The notes under the pieces were generated by a model. It was not told the origin of the DNA, made no database searches, and worked only from the letters and a program-made list of their open reading frames with translations. Made by a program: the position numbers and the translations under genes. A DNA stretch of 59,952 nucleotides from Planctomycetota bacterium (GTDB lineage Bacteria; Planctomycetota; Planctomycetia; Isosphaerales; Isosphaeraceae): the NCBI GenBank assembly GCA_021791715.1, contig JAJYWB010000036.1, positions 1-59,952 of the forward strand. The letters are read 5' to 3'. Below, one piece after another: positions 27,009-36,301 of this stretch (the first letter of the stretch is position 1; each line of letters begins with the position of its first letter).

Positions 27009-28304
27009 TTATGCGAACAATTCTTTAACAACCGAGCCGCCGTCGACGATTTTGATCGGCCGGCCCTGGGGGCTGAGATTTTCCTTGGCGGGGTCGATCT
27101 TGAGCGCGTGGCAGAAGCTGCGCATCAGGTCGTTGACCGTGACGGGGCGATCTTTCACGTCGGTTCCGTCGGGCGACGAAGCGCCGATCACCTGTCCGCC
27201 TTTGACGCCTCCCCCCGCGATCGCGACGTTGAAAACCTTGGGGAAGTGATCGCGACCCGCGTTGGGATTGACCTTGGGCGTGCGGCCGAATTCCCCCATC
27301 CAGATCACCAGGGTTTTTTCCAAAAGCCCTCGCTTTTTCAGGTCTTCAACGAGGGTGGCGAATCCCGGATCGACCGTTCCGGCGAGTTTCTCGACGCGTT
27401 CGTTCGTCTTTTGATGCGTATCCCAGCCGTTGCTGCGAACCTCGACGAACGTCACGCCGACCTCGACGAGCCGACGCGCCAGCAAACATCCCTGGCCGAA
27501 CGGGGTGCGTCCGTAGGCGTCTCGAATCATCGCGTTCTCGGCGTCGAGATTGAACGCCGCCATCCGCGGCGACATCACCATCCCCACCGTTTGATGATAA
27601 ATCGAATTGTGCTCCGAAACGCGATCGCCCCCTCCCGCGCGAACATATCCTTCGCGTTCTAAAGTGGACATCAATTTAAGGCGACGAACGAATCGATCCG
27701 CGGGGACGGGAGGAATGACGTTCGTCGGCGGTTTGAGCGGGTCTTGCACGACGAACGGTTCGAACGAAACTCCAAGCATTCCCGCTCCGATCGTCGCTCC
27801 GCCGACCGAAACCATGTGCGGCAGGTCGAACTTGGGGTCGCCGATCTCGTTGCAGATCGCGGCGCCGAAACTCGGGTGCTTGACGGTTCCCGAGGGAGCG
27901 TAACCCGTGTGCAATTGATACGTGGCGCGTTCGTGATTCCCCTCTTTGTTCGTCATCGATCGAATGATCGTCACGTCTTTCATCGCTTGCGCCAACTTGG
28001 GCCAATACCCCGCGATGCGAATCCCTGAAACCGACGTGTCGATGACGGGCGTGCCGCCGCCGTTTTTGTTCTCGGGCTTGGGGTCGAACGTCTCCATCTG
28101 GCTCGGCCCTCCCCCCATCCATAACAAAATACAAGACATGTTCCGCTTGCGCAGCTCGTCGGCGTTGAGAGCCATCAGGTCCGAAAAGCCGAGCGCCGAA
28201 ACCCCCGCCGCCCCCGCGACGACCCGTCTCAAAAAGCCGCGCCGCGTCGACGCGCCGTCGCCGTTCATCGAAACTTGCAAAATTGATTTTGTGAAATCAT
28301 ACAT
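27009..28304 (-). CDS. DUF1501 family protein with Tat-type signal
   Basis: The start is ATG 28304 with GGAGAA at 28312-28317; the frame is open to 28361. The 431-residue product has a twin-arginine signal (STRRGFLRRVVAGAAG) and then NMSCILLWMGGGPSQMETFD, THQKTNERVEKLAG, LVIWMGEFGRTPKVNPNAGR and NDLMRSFCHAL, all typical of DUF1501, a family with an alkaline-phosphatase/sulfatase-like fold that is greatly expanded in planctomycetes. It follows the DUF1549/DUF1553 gene with 57 nt between, the standard pairing of these families. Their substrate is not established; degradation of complex organic matter has been suggested from context. Confidence 0.92.
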   Translation of the reverse strand: MYDFTKSILQVSMNGDGASTRRGFLRRVVAGAAGVSALGFSDLMALNADELRKRNMSCILLWMGGGPSQMETFDPKPENKNGGGTPVIDTSVSGIRIAGYWPKLAQAMKDVTIIRSMTNKEGNHERATYQLHTGYAPSGTVKHPSFGAAICNEIGDPKFDLPHMVSVGGATIGAGMLGVSFEPFVVQDPLKPPTNVIPPVPADRFVRRLKLMSTLEREGYVRAGGGDRVSEHNSIYHQTVGMVMSPRMAAFNLDAENAMIRDAYGRTPFGQGCLLARRLVEVGVTFVEVRSNGWDTHQKTNERVEKLAGTVDPGFATLVEDLKKRGLLEKTLVIWMGEFGRTPKVNPNAGRDHFPKVFNVAIAGGGVKGGQVIGASSPDGTDVKDRPVTVNDLMRSFCHALKIDPAKENLSPQGRPIKIVDGGSVVKELFA

Positions 28305-28361
28305 CGTCGTTTTCTCCAAGCGATGCACTCGTTCGATCAACGGAGAACGTATTGATATCAA

Positions 28362-30269
28362 TCAACGCCGGCTGAGGAATTCGGTCGAATTGACGAGCGC
28401 CCAGAGGATGTCTTCGAACCCCGTTCTGCGATCGCCGATCGCCGACAGATAGCGTCCGCACGATTCGACCTCGCTCGTCGTCGGTCGTCGCGCCAAAACG
28501 CGAAGATAAAGCGCTTCGAGCACGGCTCGATTGTCGGGCGTGCTCATCAACAATTGCCCGAGCATCGTTCCCGGACGCGCCTCGATCGCTTTATTCACCT
28601 GCGGGCTGTTCATTAAAAAGAGCGCCTGCGGAATCGTTCCCAGGACGTCGTCGTTGGGAAGCGAGGGGTCGGCGCCGAAAAGCTTGTTGAGCGCGTCGCG
28701 CGGCGTGAGCGGTCCCCGTTTCGCCTGCGCCGCGGCCTTCTTCGCGATCCCTTTCATCGCCCCTCCGCCGCCTGCGCCGTCGATCGGCAAATCGAGTGCG
28801 TGAGCGAGCGCGTCGTAAATTTGATCCGCCCGCAGCCTGCTCGCGCAGTTCGCCGCGAAAGGAGTGCGCCCCGTCTTCGTGTTCACCGAGCGAATCTCGC
28901 GCTGGTAAGCCTTGCTGTTCAAAATCACCCGGAACAACCAACGGATGTCGTAACCCCCCTTCGCCCAAGCGTCGGCGAGCGTATCGATGATCTCGGGTAA
29001 ATTCGCGGTCCGATCGGGCCCGAGATCGTCGACCGGATTGTAAAACGAATCTCCCATCAAAACATACCAAATTCTGTTCACGTAGGCGCGTGCGAACCAC
29101 GGGTTGTCTTGGCCGGTGATATAAGAAGCCGCGAGCTTGCGCAGCTCGGTCGCCGAAAGCCCGTCGGGGATCGTATCGGTCGAGGAGGCGAGGAAAAATT
29201 TGGGAACGACAGGAATTTGTTTCTGCGGATCCTTGAGATCGGGCATCGTGTACTTCGGCCTGGGCTGCGAGAAGAGGACGAAATAAGGCTTCGGTTGCGG
29301 TTGTCCCTTCGTTTTGGCCTGCATCGCCTTTTTCGCCTGCTGCGCGTTCAAAACCTTGCCGTCCTCGCCTTTCACCTCCCTCCGCACCCGATTCCCCGCG
29401 AAAAACGCCGCGAACTCATGAAATTGTTTCCGCTTCCATGAATCTGTTGGATGATCATGACATTGCGCGCATTGAATTTGAACGCCCATGAAGATGCGCG
29501 AAACCTCGCCCGCCATCTCGACGGGCGAGCCGTCTTGCTGAGCGATCGCGAAATTGACCGCTCCGTTCTTGTCGTTGGGACCCTCGGCGACGATCATCTT
29601 GGTCGCGATCTCGTCCCAAGGCGCGTTCTTCGCGAATTCGTCGGCGAGCCATGATACAAAAACATCCGATCGAACTTTGTTCCGATTGACGTTCACCGCG
29701 TGATACTCGATCACGTCGCGCCAATACCGCGCCCAGTTCTCGGCGTATTCCCTGGAAGCGAGCAGGTAATCGATCAATTTGCCCCGTTTTTCGCGGTCGC
29801 GATTGCGGCAGAATGATACGATCTGTTCGGGCGTCGGCAGTTCGCCCGTGACGTCGAGAAAGACGCGACGGACGAACTCCTCGTCGGTCGTACGCCGCGC
29901 CGCCTCGGTTTTCGCCGCGGCGAGCGATCGATCGATCAGCGAATCAAGCGTCGCCGAATCGAACGAGGGCGCGACGACCTTCCGCTCGGGACGACGCGGC
30001 AAGGCGGCAGCCCGCCGGCCGTTCTCGCTCTCGATCCGGTCGTGCTTCTGAACCGCGTTGCGCAGCGTCTTAAGAGCCTCGAAAACCTCACGCGAGGCCC
30101 GAGCGTCGGCGACTTCAATCGTTCCCCCAGTACCGTTCACCCCGGCGTCCGGAGCGGTCGATTGATCGGTCGCCTCAACCCGCTCCGCCGAGAATAGCCC
30201 CGCGACGAGAACGAGCGTCGCGACTGAAAGCGTAATCGTACCGGCGCGAAAGAGAGATTTTAGGGCCAT
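28362..30269 (-). CDS. DUF1549/DUF1553 family secreted protein
   Basis: The 635-residue product has a signal peptide (LSVATLVLVAGLFSAERVEA). DUF1549 covers about residues 100-330 and includes VFLDVTGELPTPEQI, YAENWARYWRDVIEYHA and FMGVQIQCAQCHDHPTDSWK. DUF1553 covers about 370-630 and includes NPWFARAYVNRIWYVLMGDS, GYDIRWLFRVILNSKAYQRE and FLMNSPQVNKAIEARPGTML. The CAQCH motif fits a c-type haem site formally, but it is part of the family's own conserved core. No cytochrome (PSCyt) domain is attached. Co-transcribed with the DUF1501 gene. Confidence 0.92.
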   Translation of the reverse strand: MALKSLFRAGTITLSVATLVLVAGLFSAERVEATDQSTAPDAGVNGTGGTIEVADARASREVFEALKTLRNAVQKHDRIESENGRRAAALPRRPERKVVAPSFDSATLDSLIDRSLAAAKTEAARRTTDEEFVRRVFLDVTGELPTPEQIVSFCRNRDREKRGKLIDYLLASREYAENWARYWRDVIEYHAVNVNRNKVRSDVFVSWLADEFAKNAPWDEIATKMIVAEGPNDKNGAVNFAIAQQDGSPVEMAGEVSRIFMGVQIQCAQCHDHPTDSWKRKQFHEFAAFFAGNRVRREVKGEDGKVLNAQQAKKAMQAKTKGQPQPKPYFVLFSQPRPKYTMPDLKDPQKQIPVVPKFFLASSTDTIPDGLSATELRKLAASYITGQDNPWFARAYVNRIWYVLMGDSFYNPVDDLGPDRTANLPEIIDTLADAWAKGGYDIRWLFRVILNSKAYQREIRSVNTKTGRTPFAANCASRLRADQIYDALAHALDLPIDGAGGGGAMKGIAKKAAAQAKRGPLTPRDALNKLFGADPSLPNDDVLGTIPQALFLMNSPQVNKAIEARPGTMLGQLLMSTPDNRAVLEALYLRVLARRPTTSEVESCGRYLSAIGDRRTGFEDILWALVNSTEFLSRR

Positions 30270-30486
30270 CGTCGGATCTTCCTTCGTTAACAGGCCGCCT
30301 TCGGGTCGTCGTTTCGTGCGAACGACCGCCTAACTTCATCATAGTGTTAAACAGATTCGCCGGCGGAAAGTTTCGAAAGCCGGTTCGGTTTTTCCCGGGA
30401 TTCACTCGAAGATAAGCGGTATTTTATTTCTCGCAATCGGCCTCGCCCCGATCAATCGGCGCGATTTTTGAACACCGAGGACCTTG

Positions 30487-33400
30487 ATGACGCTCGCGAG
30501 AGACGCCCGAAACGATCGACCCCGCGCGCGTTCGGCGCCCCTCGCTCCCTTCGCGATCGCGGCGATCATCGGCGTTTTAATCGATCGCGGCGAAACGGGA
30601 TTCGAAACCACAACCTGGGCGTGGGTCGCGGGAGTCGCGGCATTGATCGCACTCCTGACCTCGAATTCATGGAAAACGATCTCACGAATCGTCGTTTGCA
30701 TCGCATTCTGCGCGCTCTTTGCAGGTAGACATCATCAGATATGGTTTGATCTCGCCCCCGAAGATATCGCCCGCGAAAAAATCGATTCCCCCGAGCCCGT
30801 CGTGGCGCTCGGGACGGTTCTCGACGTCGTCGCTTATCGGCCCGGCGGCGGCTTTTCGGGAACCGGGACGAGCCGGACCGACCTCGCGGTCGAAGCGCTC
30901 CGCGAAGGCGAGACATGGCGCGGCGTCACCGGAACCGTCGCGGTCGCGCTCTCGGGCGATCGCACCGATCTCAGAGCGGGCGATCGCGTGATCGCGACGG
31001 GCCTGCTCGGTCGAATCGCCCCGCCCCTCAATCCGGGCGAATACGACGAGTCTCAGGCTCTCAGAGCCCGCGGAATCCGCCTCCGCCTCGTCGTCGAATC
31101 GCTCGCGGGAGTGCGAACGATCCAAGACGATCCCGATCGATATCCGGCTTTATCGCTCGATAATAGTAAATATCTGTTTATTAAATATTTGGGACGAGCG
31201 CGGGCCTGGAGTTACGAACGGCTCGCGAGCCGACTTTCGAGAGAGAACACGCCGCTCGCCGCGGCGTTATTGCTGGGTCGGCGCGAGGGGGTCGACCCGG
31301 CGGTGAACGACGCGTTCGCGCGAACGAGCACCACGCATCTATTGGCAATCTCAGGTTTACATTTACAAGTTTTGGCCGCGGCGGTGTTGACTTTATGCCG
31401 GCTCGCGGGAGCTCCGCGGGGTCGGTCGGCCTTTTTGACCGCCGCGGCGACGTGCGCTTATTCGCTCCTCGTCGGGCTCGCGCCTTCGGTCGTTCGCTCG
31501 GCGGCGATGACCGTGACGGGTTGCGCCGCGGTGGGACGCGATCGACCGACTCGGCCCGGTAACGTTCTCGCTCTCGCCGCGCTCGTCACCCTCGCGATCA
31601 ACCCCGCTCACCTCTTCGACGTCGGCTGCCGCCTCTCGTTCCTCGCCGTCGCCGCGATCGTCTGGATCGCGAGCCCGCTGATCGCGCGCCGCCGTCGCGC
31701 TCTCTCGACGCTCGATCGTCTCGAAGAGCTGAAAAAAGATCGAAAATATCATATCATTAAATGGATAAAAAATTCATTTTACGATTCGATCACGATATCG
31801 TCGGTCGTCTGGTGCGTAACGCTTCCTTTAACACTCTTGTATTTTCATGTGGCTGCGCCGATCGGCGTTTTGTTGAACATTCCGCTGATTCCTCTCACCT
31901 CGACGGCGCTTTTGGCCGCGGGATCGGCGCTCGCGTTATCGACGATCTGGGCGCCGCTCGCGGCGCCTTCGGCGTGGTTGTGCGGGACGACGATCGGCTG
32001 GACCGAGACGATCGCGCGGTGGGGAGGGTCGCGAAGCTGGGGCTGCGCGTTCGATCCCGGTCCCGATCCGAGTTACGTCTGGATCTTTTACGCGCTTCTG
32101 GCGGTCGCGATCAGGCTCGCGATGATCGATCCTTCGGGCCTCTCCTCGCGGATCGCACGCCGCGTCGTCGTCGGTTGGACGATCTTAACGGCGGTTATCA
32201 TGTTCATCCCCGTTTGGCCCGGCGAGCTCGAGACGCTCGTCCTCGCCGTAGGCCACGGCCAGGCGGTGTTGATTCGAGATCCACTCGGACGAGTGATGAT
32301 TTATGATTGCGGACGGATGCGCGATCCGAGCGTCGGTCGACGCGTGATCGCTCCGGCGCTTTGGTATTGGAAAACGAGGCGGATCGATTCGGTCGTCCTC
32401 AGTCACGCCGACGCCGATCATTACAACGGGCTCGGCGATCTCCTGGATCGGTTCACGATCGGCGAGGTGCTCGTTCCACCCGGGTTCGGAGCGACGCGCG
32501 ACCGCGAGGCGAAAAAACTTTTGGAATCGATTCACTCCAAAAAGATCCCGATCCGAACGATCGCTCGCGGCGATCGGCTCGAACTTTCAAGAGGATCGCG
32601 CGCGGTCGTGCTCCATCCGCCGGCCGATTGGGGCGATCTGGCGCTCGATAACGCCAAGAGCGTGGTGCTCGATCTCTCGGACGGCCGTACGACCGAGAGG
32701 ATGCTTTTGACGGGGGATCTTGAAGAGCCGGGGCTCGGCGAGTTTCTCAAACAATCGTCGGGTCGATTCCGCGTCGTCCTCGCTCCCCATCACGGCGGAC
32801 GCAAGTCGAACACGCCGAGCTTCTTCGCCGCGACGCGTCCCGAATCGATCGTCGTCAGCAGGCGACCGCCGATCGAAGGAGCGTTCGACGCGCTCTTGGA
32901 GCCGGAACGACGCGGCGCGAACGTGATAAGCACCTGGCGCGACGGAGCGATCGACGTGCGCTGGGCTCGGTCTGGTATTGATATTCAAGGATACAGAAGT
33001 TTAATCGGTCGAAAGAACTTCGACGATCGCGCGTTGAGAAACAAAATGACGAATTTGCTGATCAGAATATCAATCGGTTTAATCGGGATCGCCGCGGGTT
33101 GCGCGTCGATCTTTTCGGCTCTGGTGATCGAATGGGGGGCGTGGGCTCTCGTTTCGCCGACGGGGCGCGGTCGTCGCGGATTAATCGAGCCGCCGCGGGA
33201 CGTCTCGTGGGCGCCGATCGAGGCGATCGCGGTCGACGGAGCGAGGTTGGCCGGCGAGTTACGGACGTTAGTCGAAGGTCGATCGCGAGGAGTGGTTTTG
33301 CTCTTGCACGGATTCGCCGAGGATCGCGGAGTTCTCGAACCGAGGGGAGATCGGTTGATGAACATGGGTTTTGATGTCGCGATCGTCGATCTTCGAGGTC

Positions 33401-33969
33401 ACGGAATGAGCGGCGGCGAACGCGTGTCGTTCGGCGGTTATGAAAGCGCCGATGTGTCGGCATGGCTCAATGTTTTGGATCGTCGCGATCGAGCCGCGGG
33501 GGAGGGGGGAGGATACGCCGTTTGGGGACGGTCGATGGGGGCTTCGATCGCGCTTCGCGCCGCCGCGGTCGATTCTCGAATCAAGGGTTTGATCCTTGAG
33601 GCTTCTTACGCCGATCTCGCGGTCGCGACGGCGAACTGGCTGAAACGGATGAGGATACCGACCCTCCTCGCGAAGCCTATTTTGTTGCGAGCGAAAAAAC
33701 TCGCGGGCGTTCCGCTCGATCTACCGCGACCGATCGATGTCGCCCCTCTCGTTTCGGCGCCGATATTGATGATTCATGGAGCGCTCGATCCGATCGCGCC
33801 CGTCGCCGAGGCGCGACGACTCGCGGCGGCGCTTAAGGGATCGGTTCGATTCGTCGAGGCGCCCGCCGCGCATCATACCGACGTCGTCGAACTCGGCGGC
33901 GACCGGGTGTATCAGGAAATCCGCTTATTCCTCGAAGACGCGCTCGGTGACCCGGGGAAAAATGCGTGA
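30487..33969 (+). CDS. comEC: ComEC/Rec2 DNA-uptake channel fused to an alpha/beta hydrolase
   Basis: One uninterrupted 1160-codon frame; ATG 30487 follows GAGGA. Residues 1-210 are the ComEC N-terminal part. About 230-500 form the multi-helix competence domain (TSTTHLLAISGLHLQVLAAA, GLAPSVVRSAAMTV). About 575-845 form the metallo-beta-lactamase-like domain, with SHADADHYNGLGD (near 638) and APHHGGRKS (near 766). Then, where ComEC should end, comes a new membrane segment (LLIRISIGLIGIAAGCASIF, ~857-880) and a complete hydrolase: LLLHGFAEDRG, GRSMGASIALRAA (Ser), ILMIHGALDPIAP (Asp), AAHHTDVVEL (His). An internal ATG at 33046 could also start the hydrolase separately. No other competence genes are present. 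Confidence 0.9.
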   Translation: MTLARDARNDRPRARSAPLAPFAIAAIIGVLIDRGETGFETTTWAWVAGVAALIALLTSNSWKTISRIVVCIAFCALFAGRHHQIWFDLAPEDIAREKIDSPEPVVALGTVLDVVAYRPGGGFSGTGTSRTDLAVEALREGETWRGVTGTVAVALSGDRTDLRAGDRVIATGLLGRIAPPLNPGEYDESQALRARGIRLRLVVESLAGVRTIQDDPDRYPALSLDNSKYLFIKYLGRARAWSYERLASRLSRENTPLAAALLLGRREGVDPAVNDAFARTSTTHLLAISGLHLQVLAAAVLTLCRLAGAPRGRSAFLTAAATCAYSLLVGLAPSVVRSAAMTVTGCAAVGRDRPTRPGNVLALAALVTLAINPAHLFDVGCRLSFLAVAAIVWIASPLIARRRRALSTLDRLEELKKDRKYHIIKWIKNSFYDSITISSVVWCVTLPLTLLYFHVAAPIGVLLNIPLIPLTSTALLAAGSALALSTIWAPLAAPSAWLCGTTIGWTETIARWGGSRSWGCAFDPGPDPSYVWIFYALLAVAIRLAMIDPSGLSSRIARRVVVGWTILTAVIMFIPVWPGELETLVLAVGHGQAVLIRDPLGRVMIYDCGRMRDPSVGRRVIAPALWYWKTRRIDSVVLSHADADHYNGLGDLLDRFTIGEVLVPPGFGATRDREAKKLLESIHSKKIPIRTIARGDRLELSRGSRAVVLHPPADWGDLALDNAKSVVLDLSDGRTTERMLLTGDLEEPGLGEFLKQSSGRFRVVLAPHHGGRKSNTPSFFAATRPESIVVSRRPPIEGAFDALLEPERRGANVISTWRDGAIDVRWARSGIDIQGYRSLIGRKNFDDRALRNKMTNLLIRISIGLIGIAAGCASIFSALVIEWGAWALVSPTGRGRRGLIEPPRDVSWAPIEAIAVDGARLAGELRTLVEGRSRGVVLLLHGFAEDRGVLEPRGDRLMNMGFDVAIVDLRGHGMSGGERVSFGGYESADVSAWLNVLDRRDRAAGEGGGYAVWGRSMGASIALRAAAVDSRIKGLILEASYADLAVATANWLKRMRIPTLLAKPILLRAKKLAGVPLDLPRPIDVAPLVSAPILMIHGALDPIAPVAEARRLAAALKGSVRFVEAPAAHHTDVVELGGDRVYQEIRLFLEDALGDPGKNA

Positions 33970-34453
33970 AACTGGATATCGTCTTTTCGGTGATGTCGTG
34001 TTGTGAAAACTGCGTTCGCCGCGTCGATCGGCGGTGAACGATCGGGTTCCGGCGTTCGCCGCTTTCGCGGGATTGAAGGACGTCGAACCCTAAAAACCAC
34101 ACACGCAATTGTATATCCATTAAAATGTTTATGTATTTAATTGCTTTTCTAATTATAATTTTAAGATACTTATCAGTATTCTTGATTTGAATCGCTACTT
34201 TTCTGCTTGGAAGTCTTATCTCGCAGACCGGTAGAGTTAAATAATAGCCAAAAATCGCCGTATCTTTATTTTTATTATCCGAATATTATAATCGTATGTA
34301 CTATCAAAATTAAAATAAAAATTTATTATCAATACTATGTATCATGTGTAATTAATTCCGCGGCGCGGAGCGATCGACGGAACCCCGATTCAAAAAGACA
34401 ATACAAGAGGGGTCGCGTTCGGAGGCGATCTTGGGTAAATTTGATCGTGTTAC
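33970..34453. other. Very AT-rich intergenic region before tRNA-Val
   Basis: From about 34100 to 34355 the sequence is almost free of G and C (for example TTAAATAATAGCC and CCGAATATTATAATCG), in sharp contrast to comEC. It should contain the tRNA promoter near its right end. No protein gene is recognisable; the base composition suggests foreign or decayed DNA already left of the attachment site. Confidence 0.5.
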
Positions 34454-34526
34454 GGGCGATTAGCTCAGTTGGTAGAGCTCCCGCTTTACACGCGGGCGGT
34501 CGCGGGTTCGAGTCCCTCATCGCCCA
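34454..34526 (+). tRNA. tRNA-Val (anticodon UAC)
   Basis: The 73-nt sequence folds as a cloverleaf. The acceptor stem is GGGCGAT/ATCGCCC with discriminator A. The D arm is GCTC-AGTTGGTA-GAGC. The anticodon stem is CCCGC/GCGGG around loop TTTACAC, giving anticodon TAC. The variable loop is CGGTC. The T arm is GCGGG-TTCGAGT-CCCTC with one C-U mismatch. CCA is not encoded. Its 3' part (from the anticodon loop on) is repeated exactly at 37148-37190, marking it as an integration site. Confidence 0.93.
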
Positions 34527-34528
34527 TT
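34486..34528 (+). other. Attachment site, left copy (attL-like), 43 bp
   Basis: The 43 bases from TTACACGCGGG in the anticodon loop to the two T's after the tRNA are identical to 37148-37190. Homology stops sharply on both sides. This is the classic geometry of tyrosine-recombinase integration into a tRNA 3' end, where the element restores the intact gene. Confidence 0.88.
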
Positions 34529-34632
34529 AACATAAAACTGATGAACGCAAAGAGTTGCGTACAAGCCCAACGTTGGACTGCGCTGCAAGATTGCCCTGAA
34601 ATTTGGTAGTCTACCACTTGAAGGAGTCTTGC

Positions 34633-34845
34633 ATGCTTCGCCCGTCCAATGCTCCAGCGTATCGTCTTCATAAACCGTCCGGTTTGGCTGTCGCTCGTTT
34701 TGAATGCCGAGTCCTCTACTTCTGCAAGCACGGTACGCCAGAATCGATCACCGAATATAATCGCGTTCTCGCCGAATTGCTCGCGAACGGTCGACGTCTG
34801 CCAAACCTAGTGGTCGATATCTCAATCAACTGCGGATCGGCTTGA
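34633..34845 (+). pseudogene. N-terminal remnant of a planctomycete-type site-specific integrase
   Basis: A 70-codon frame starts at ATG 34633 behind a good ribosome binding site (AAGGAG, 34621-34626). The sequence APAYRLHKPSGLAVARFE and HGTPESITEYNRVLAELLAN matches the N-terminal arm-binding region commonly seen in planctomycete phage-type integrases (YRLHKPSG ... GTPES ... EYDRLIAEWLANGR). It then stops after DISINCGSA. The core-binding and catalytic domains with the R-H-R-Y residues are missing, so it cannot be active. It sits 107 nt from the tRNA-Val end, where an element's integrase gene is expected. Family recognition comes from memory of the motif pattern. Confidence 0.7.
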
Positions 34846-35123
34846 TCAATTCCGACGGATTGACGCGATCTTCCGATGATTCTAAGCAGTCGAAGTCTTT
34901 GCCTGCCATTTGATCGAGTCTATGCCGCTCCACGATGCGAAAAATCACGACCGCGATTCTGATTATTCGCCATCAATCTCCTGAGTAAATCGGTGAAGAA
35001 ATGGAAATTCGGCGCGAAAAATTCACGACTATCTGGACTCGATGAAGAAGATTCGCTATCAAAGAGAAGATCTCAGTGGTTTTCTGAACCGTACAGCTCC
35101 CAACCGCTATATGAGTCTTGATT
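34846..35123. other. Decayed region after the integrase remnant
   Basis: This stretch of 278 nt holds no convincing gene on either strand. It presumably includes deletion scars of the integrase and the promoter of the zinc-ribbon gene that follows. Confidence 0.4.
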
Positions 35124-36236
35124 ATGTCAATAATTCAATGTATAGAATGCGGCAAATCGATCTTGTCCAATTCTCCGGAATGCCCCTACTGCCGTTATCC
35201 ACTGCCTCTATTTACAGATCCTGGTCATCCGATGCCTATGGAACAGATGAATCCGAGAGACTCTCACGCCTTAAAGTCGATCACGAATCGTTCCTCAATG
35301 CAATATCCGTCCAATACCTCAAAAAGCATCTTCTGTAACGTATGCGGCTACCAGATCTCGGTCGATCTGGAGAACTGCCCCCACTGCCGATTTCCTCTAC
35401 CTAAAAACGAGAATCTTAAAACCTCCAAATCCCGCCCGCTGATTCCGAGTGAAACCGATATTCGTACTAACTCGGGCATCGGAGTTTTGTTCTTCTCGTT
35501 CTGCTGGATATTTGTTGGGATTGCCGGTCTGGTCTTAATGCGTCATGGACTGAATCAAAAACCATCTCTGCCATCAGATTCGATTGTGGATAAGGAACAT
35601 CCAGTTAAGGAAAGGATTACTGATAGAAGAAAGACGATCGTTCAGATCCATGCCGATGCCTTGAGAGATCAAGAAGCGCAGGCCGCTCAAATCGCTCGAC
35701 AAGAAGCCGAAGCGCAGGCCGCTCAAATCGCTCGACAAGAAGCCGAAGCACAGGCCGCTGAAATCGCTCGACAAGAAGCCGAAACGAAGGCCGCTGAAAT
35801 CGCTCGACAAGAAGCCGAAGCGCAGGCTGCTGATGCTGACGCAATTCAAGACGAACTCAAGAGAGAACTAGCTGTATTGGAAGCAGAGAATCGCAGATTT
35901 AACGGAAGAGAGGTCGTCATTGAATTTTCTGATGAGATACAGTTTCCTCTAATCAAGAATTTTTCAGTTTTCATGATTATTTGGGATGAGGATCTAATCG
36001 AGAAAAGAAAAAAATTGGATAAAAAATCTGAGCTTGAAATCAATTTAGAATCCCAACGTCATAATATCATAAAAGTTCCTAGAGGCGTACACGCAGTTTA
36101 TGTTGAGGTCCTCGATTCTGCTAAAATACCCTACAATCCATGCAGGATTCGTCTTTTGAAAGGACATGGCCTCGACCCGAAATATGTTGGAACTGAATGG
36201 TGGATACCTAGGTTTCTGGTTCATGATGTTGAATAG
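35124..36236 (+). CDS. Double zinc-ribbon, membrane-anchored coiled-coil protein (island cargo)
   Basis: The ATG at 35124 gives 370 aa. Two zinc ribbons open the protein: CIECGKSILSNSPECPYC (residues ~6-23) and CNVCGYQISVDLENCPHC (~74-91), each followed by an identical xPLP. One membrane segment follows (GVLFFSFCWIFVGIAGLVLM, ~122-141). A charged helix contains four 12-residue repeats (EAQAAQIARQEA and variants) and is probably a long coiled coil. A C-terminal domain of ~110 residues (FSVFMIIWDEDLIEKRK, GVHAVYVEVLDSAKIPYNPC) is unrecognised. Codon use is AT-rich compared with chromosomal neighbours. The layout suggests a cytoplasmic metal-binding head and an outer or periplasmic sensor; function unknown. 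Confidence 0.8.
   Translation: MSIIQCIECGKSILSNSPECPYCRYPLPLFTDPGHPMPMEQMNPRDSHALKSITNRSSMQYPSNTSKSIFCNVCGYQISVDLENCPHCRFPLPKNENLKTSKSRPLIPSETDIRTNSGIGVLFFSFCWIFVGIAGLVLMRHGLNQKPSLPSDSIVDKEHPVKERITDRRKTIVQIHADALRDQEAQAAQIARQEAEAQAAQIARQEAEAQAAEIARQEAETKAAEIARQEAEAQAADADAIQDELKRELAVLEAENRRFNGREVVIEFSDEIQFPLIKNFSVFMIIWDEDLIEKRKKLDKKSELEINLESQRHNIIKVPRGVHAVYVEVLDSAKIPYNPCRIRLLKGHGLDPKYVGTEWWIPRFLVHDVE
35673..35816 (+). repeat. 36-bp tandem repeats, four full copies
   Basis: Units start at 35673, 35709, 35745 and 35781. Units 1 and 2 are identical, and units 3 and 4 differ at one and four positions respectively; a broken fifth unit starts at 35817. Each codes for 12 residues (EAQAAQIARQEA type) within the coiled coil of the zinc-ribbon protein. 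Confidence 0.9.
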
Positions 36237-36301
36237 CGTGAATGGAGTGATTGTTTAATTTCCAAAAGGTATGCAATTATAACAATTGAGATAATAGATT
36301 T

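Noticed and set aside
29440..29470. CAQCH in the DUF1549 protein as a c-type haem site
   Set aside because: The motif is part of the conserved DUF1549 core and no cytochrome domain surrounds it, so haem binding is not claimed.
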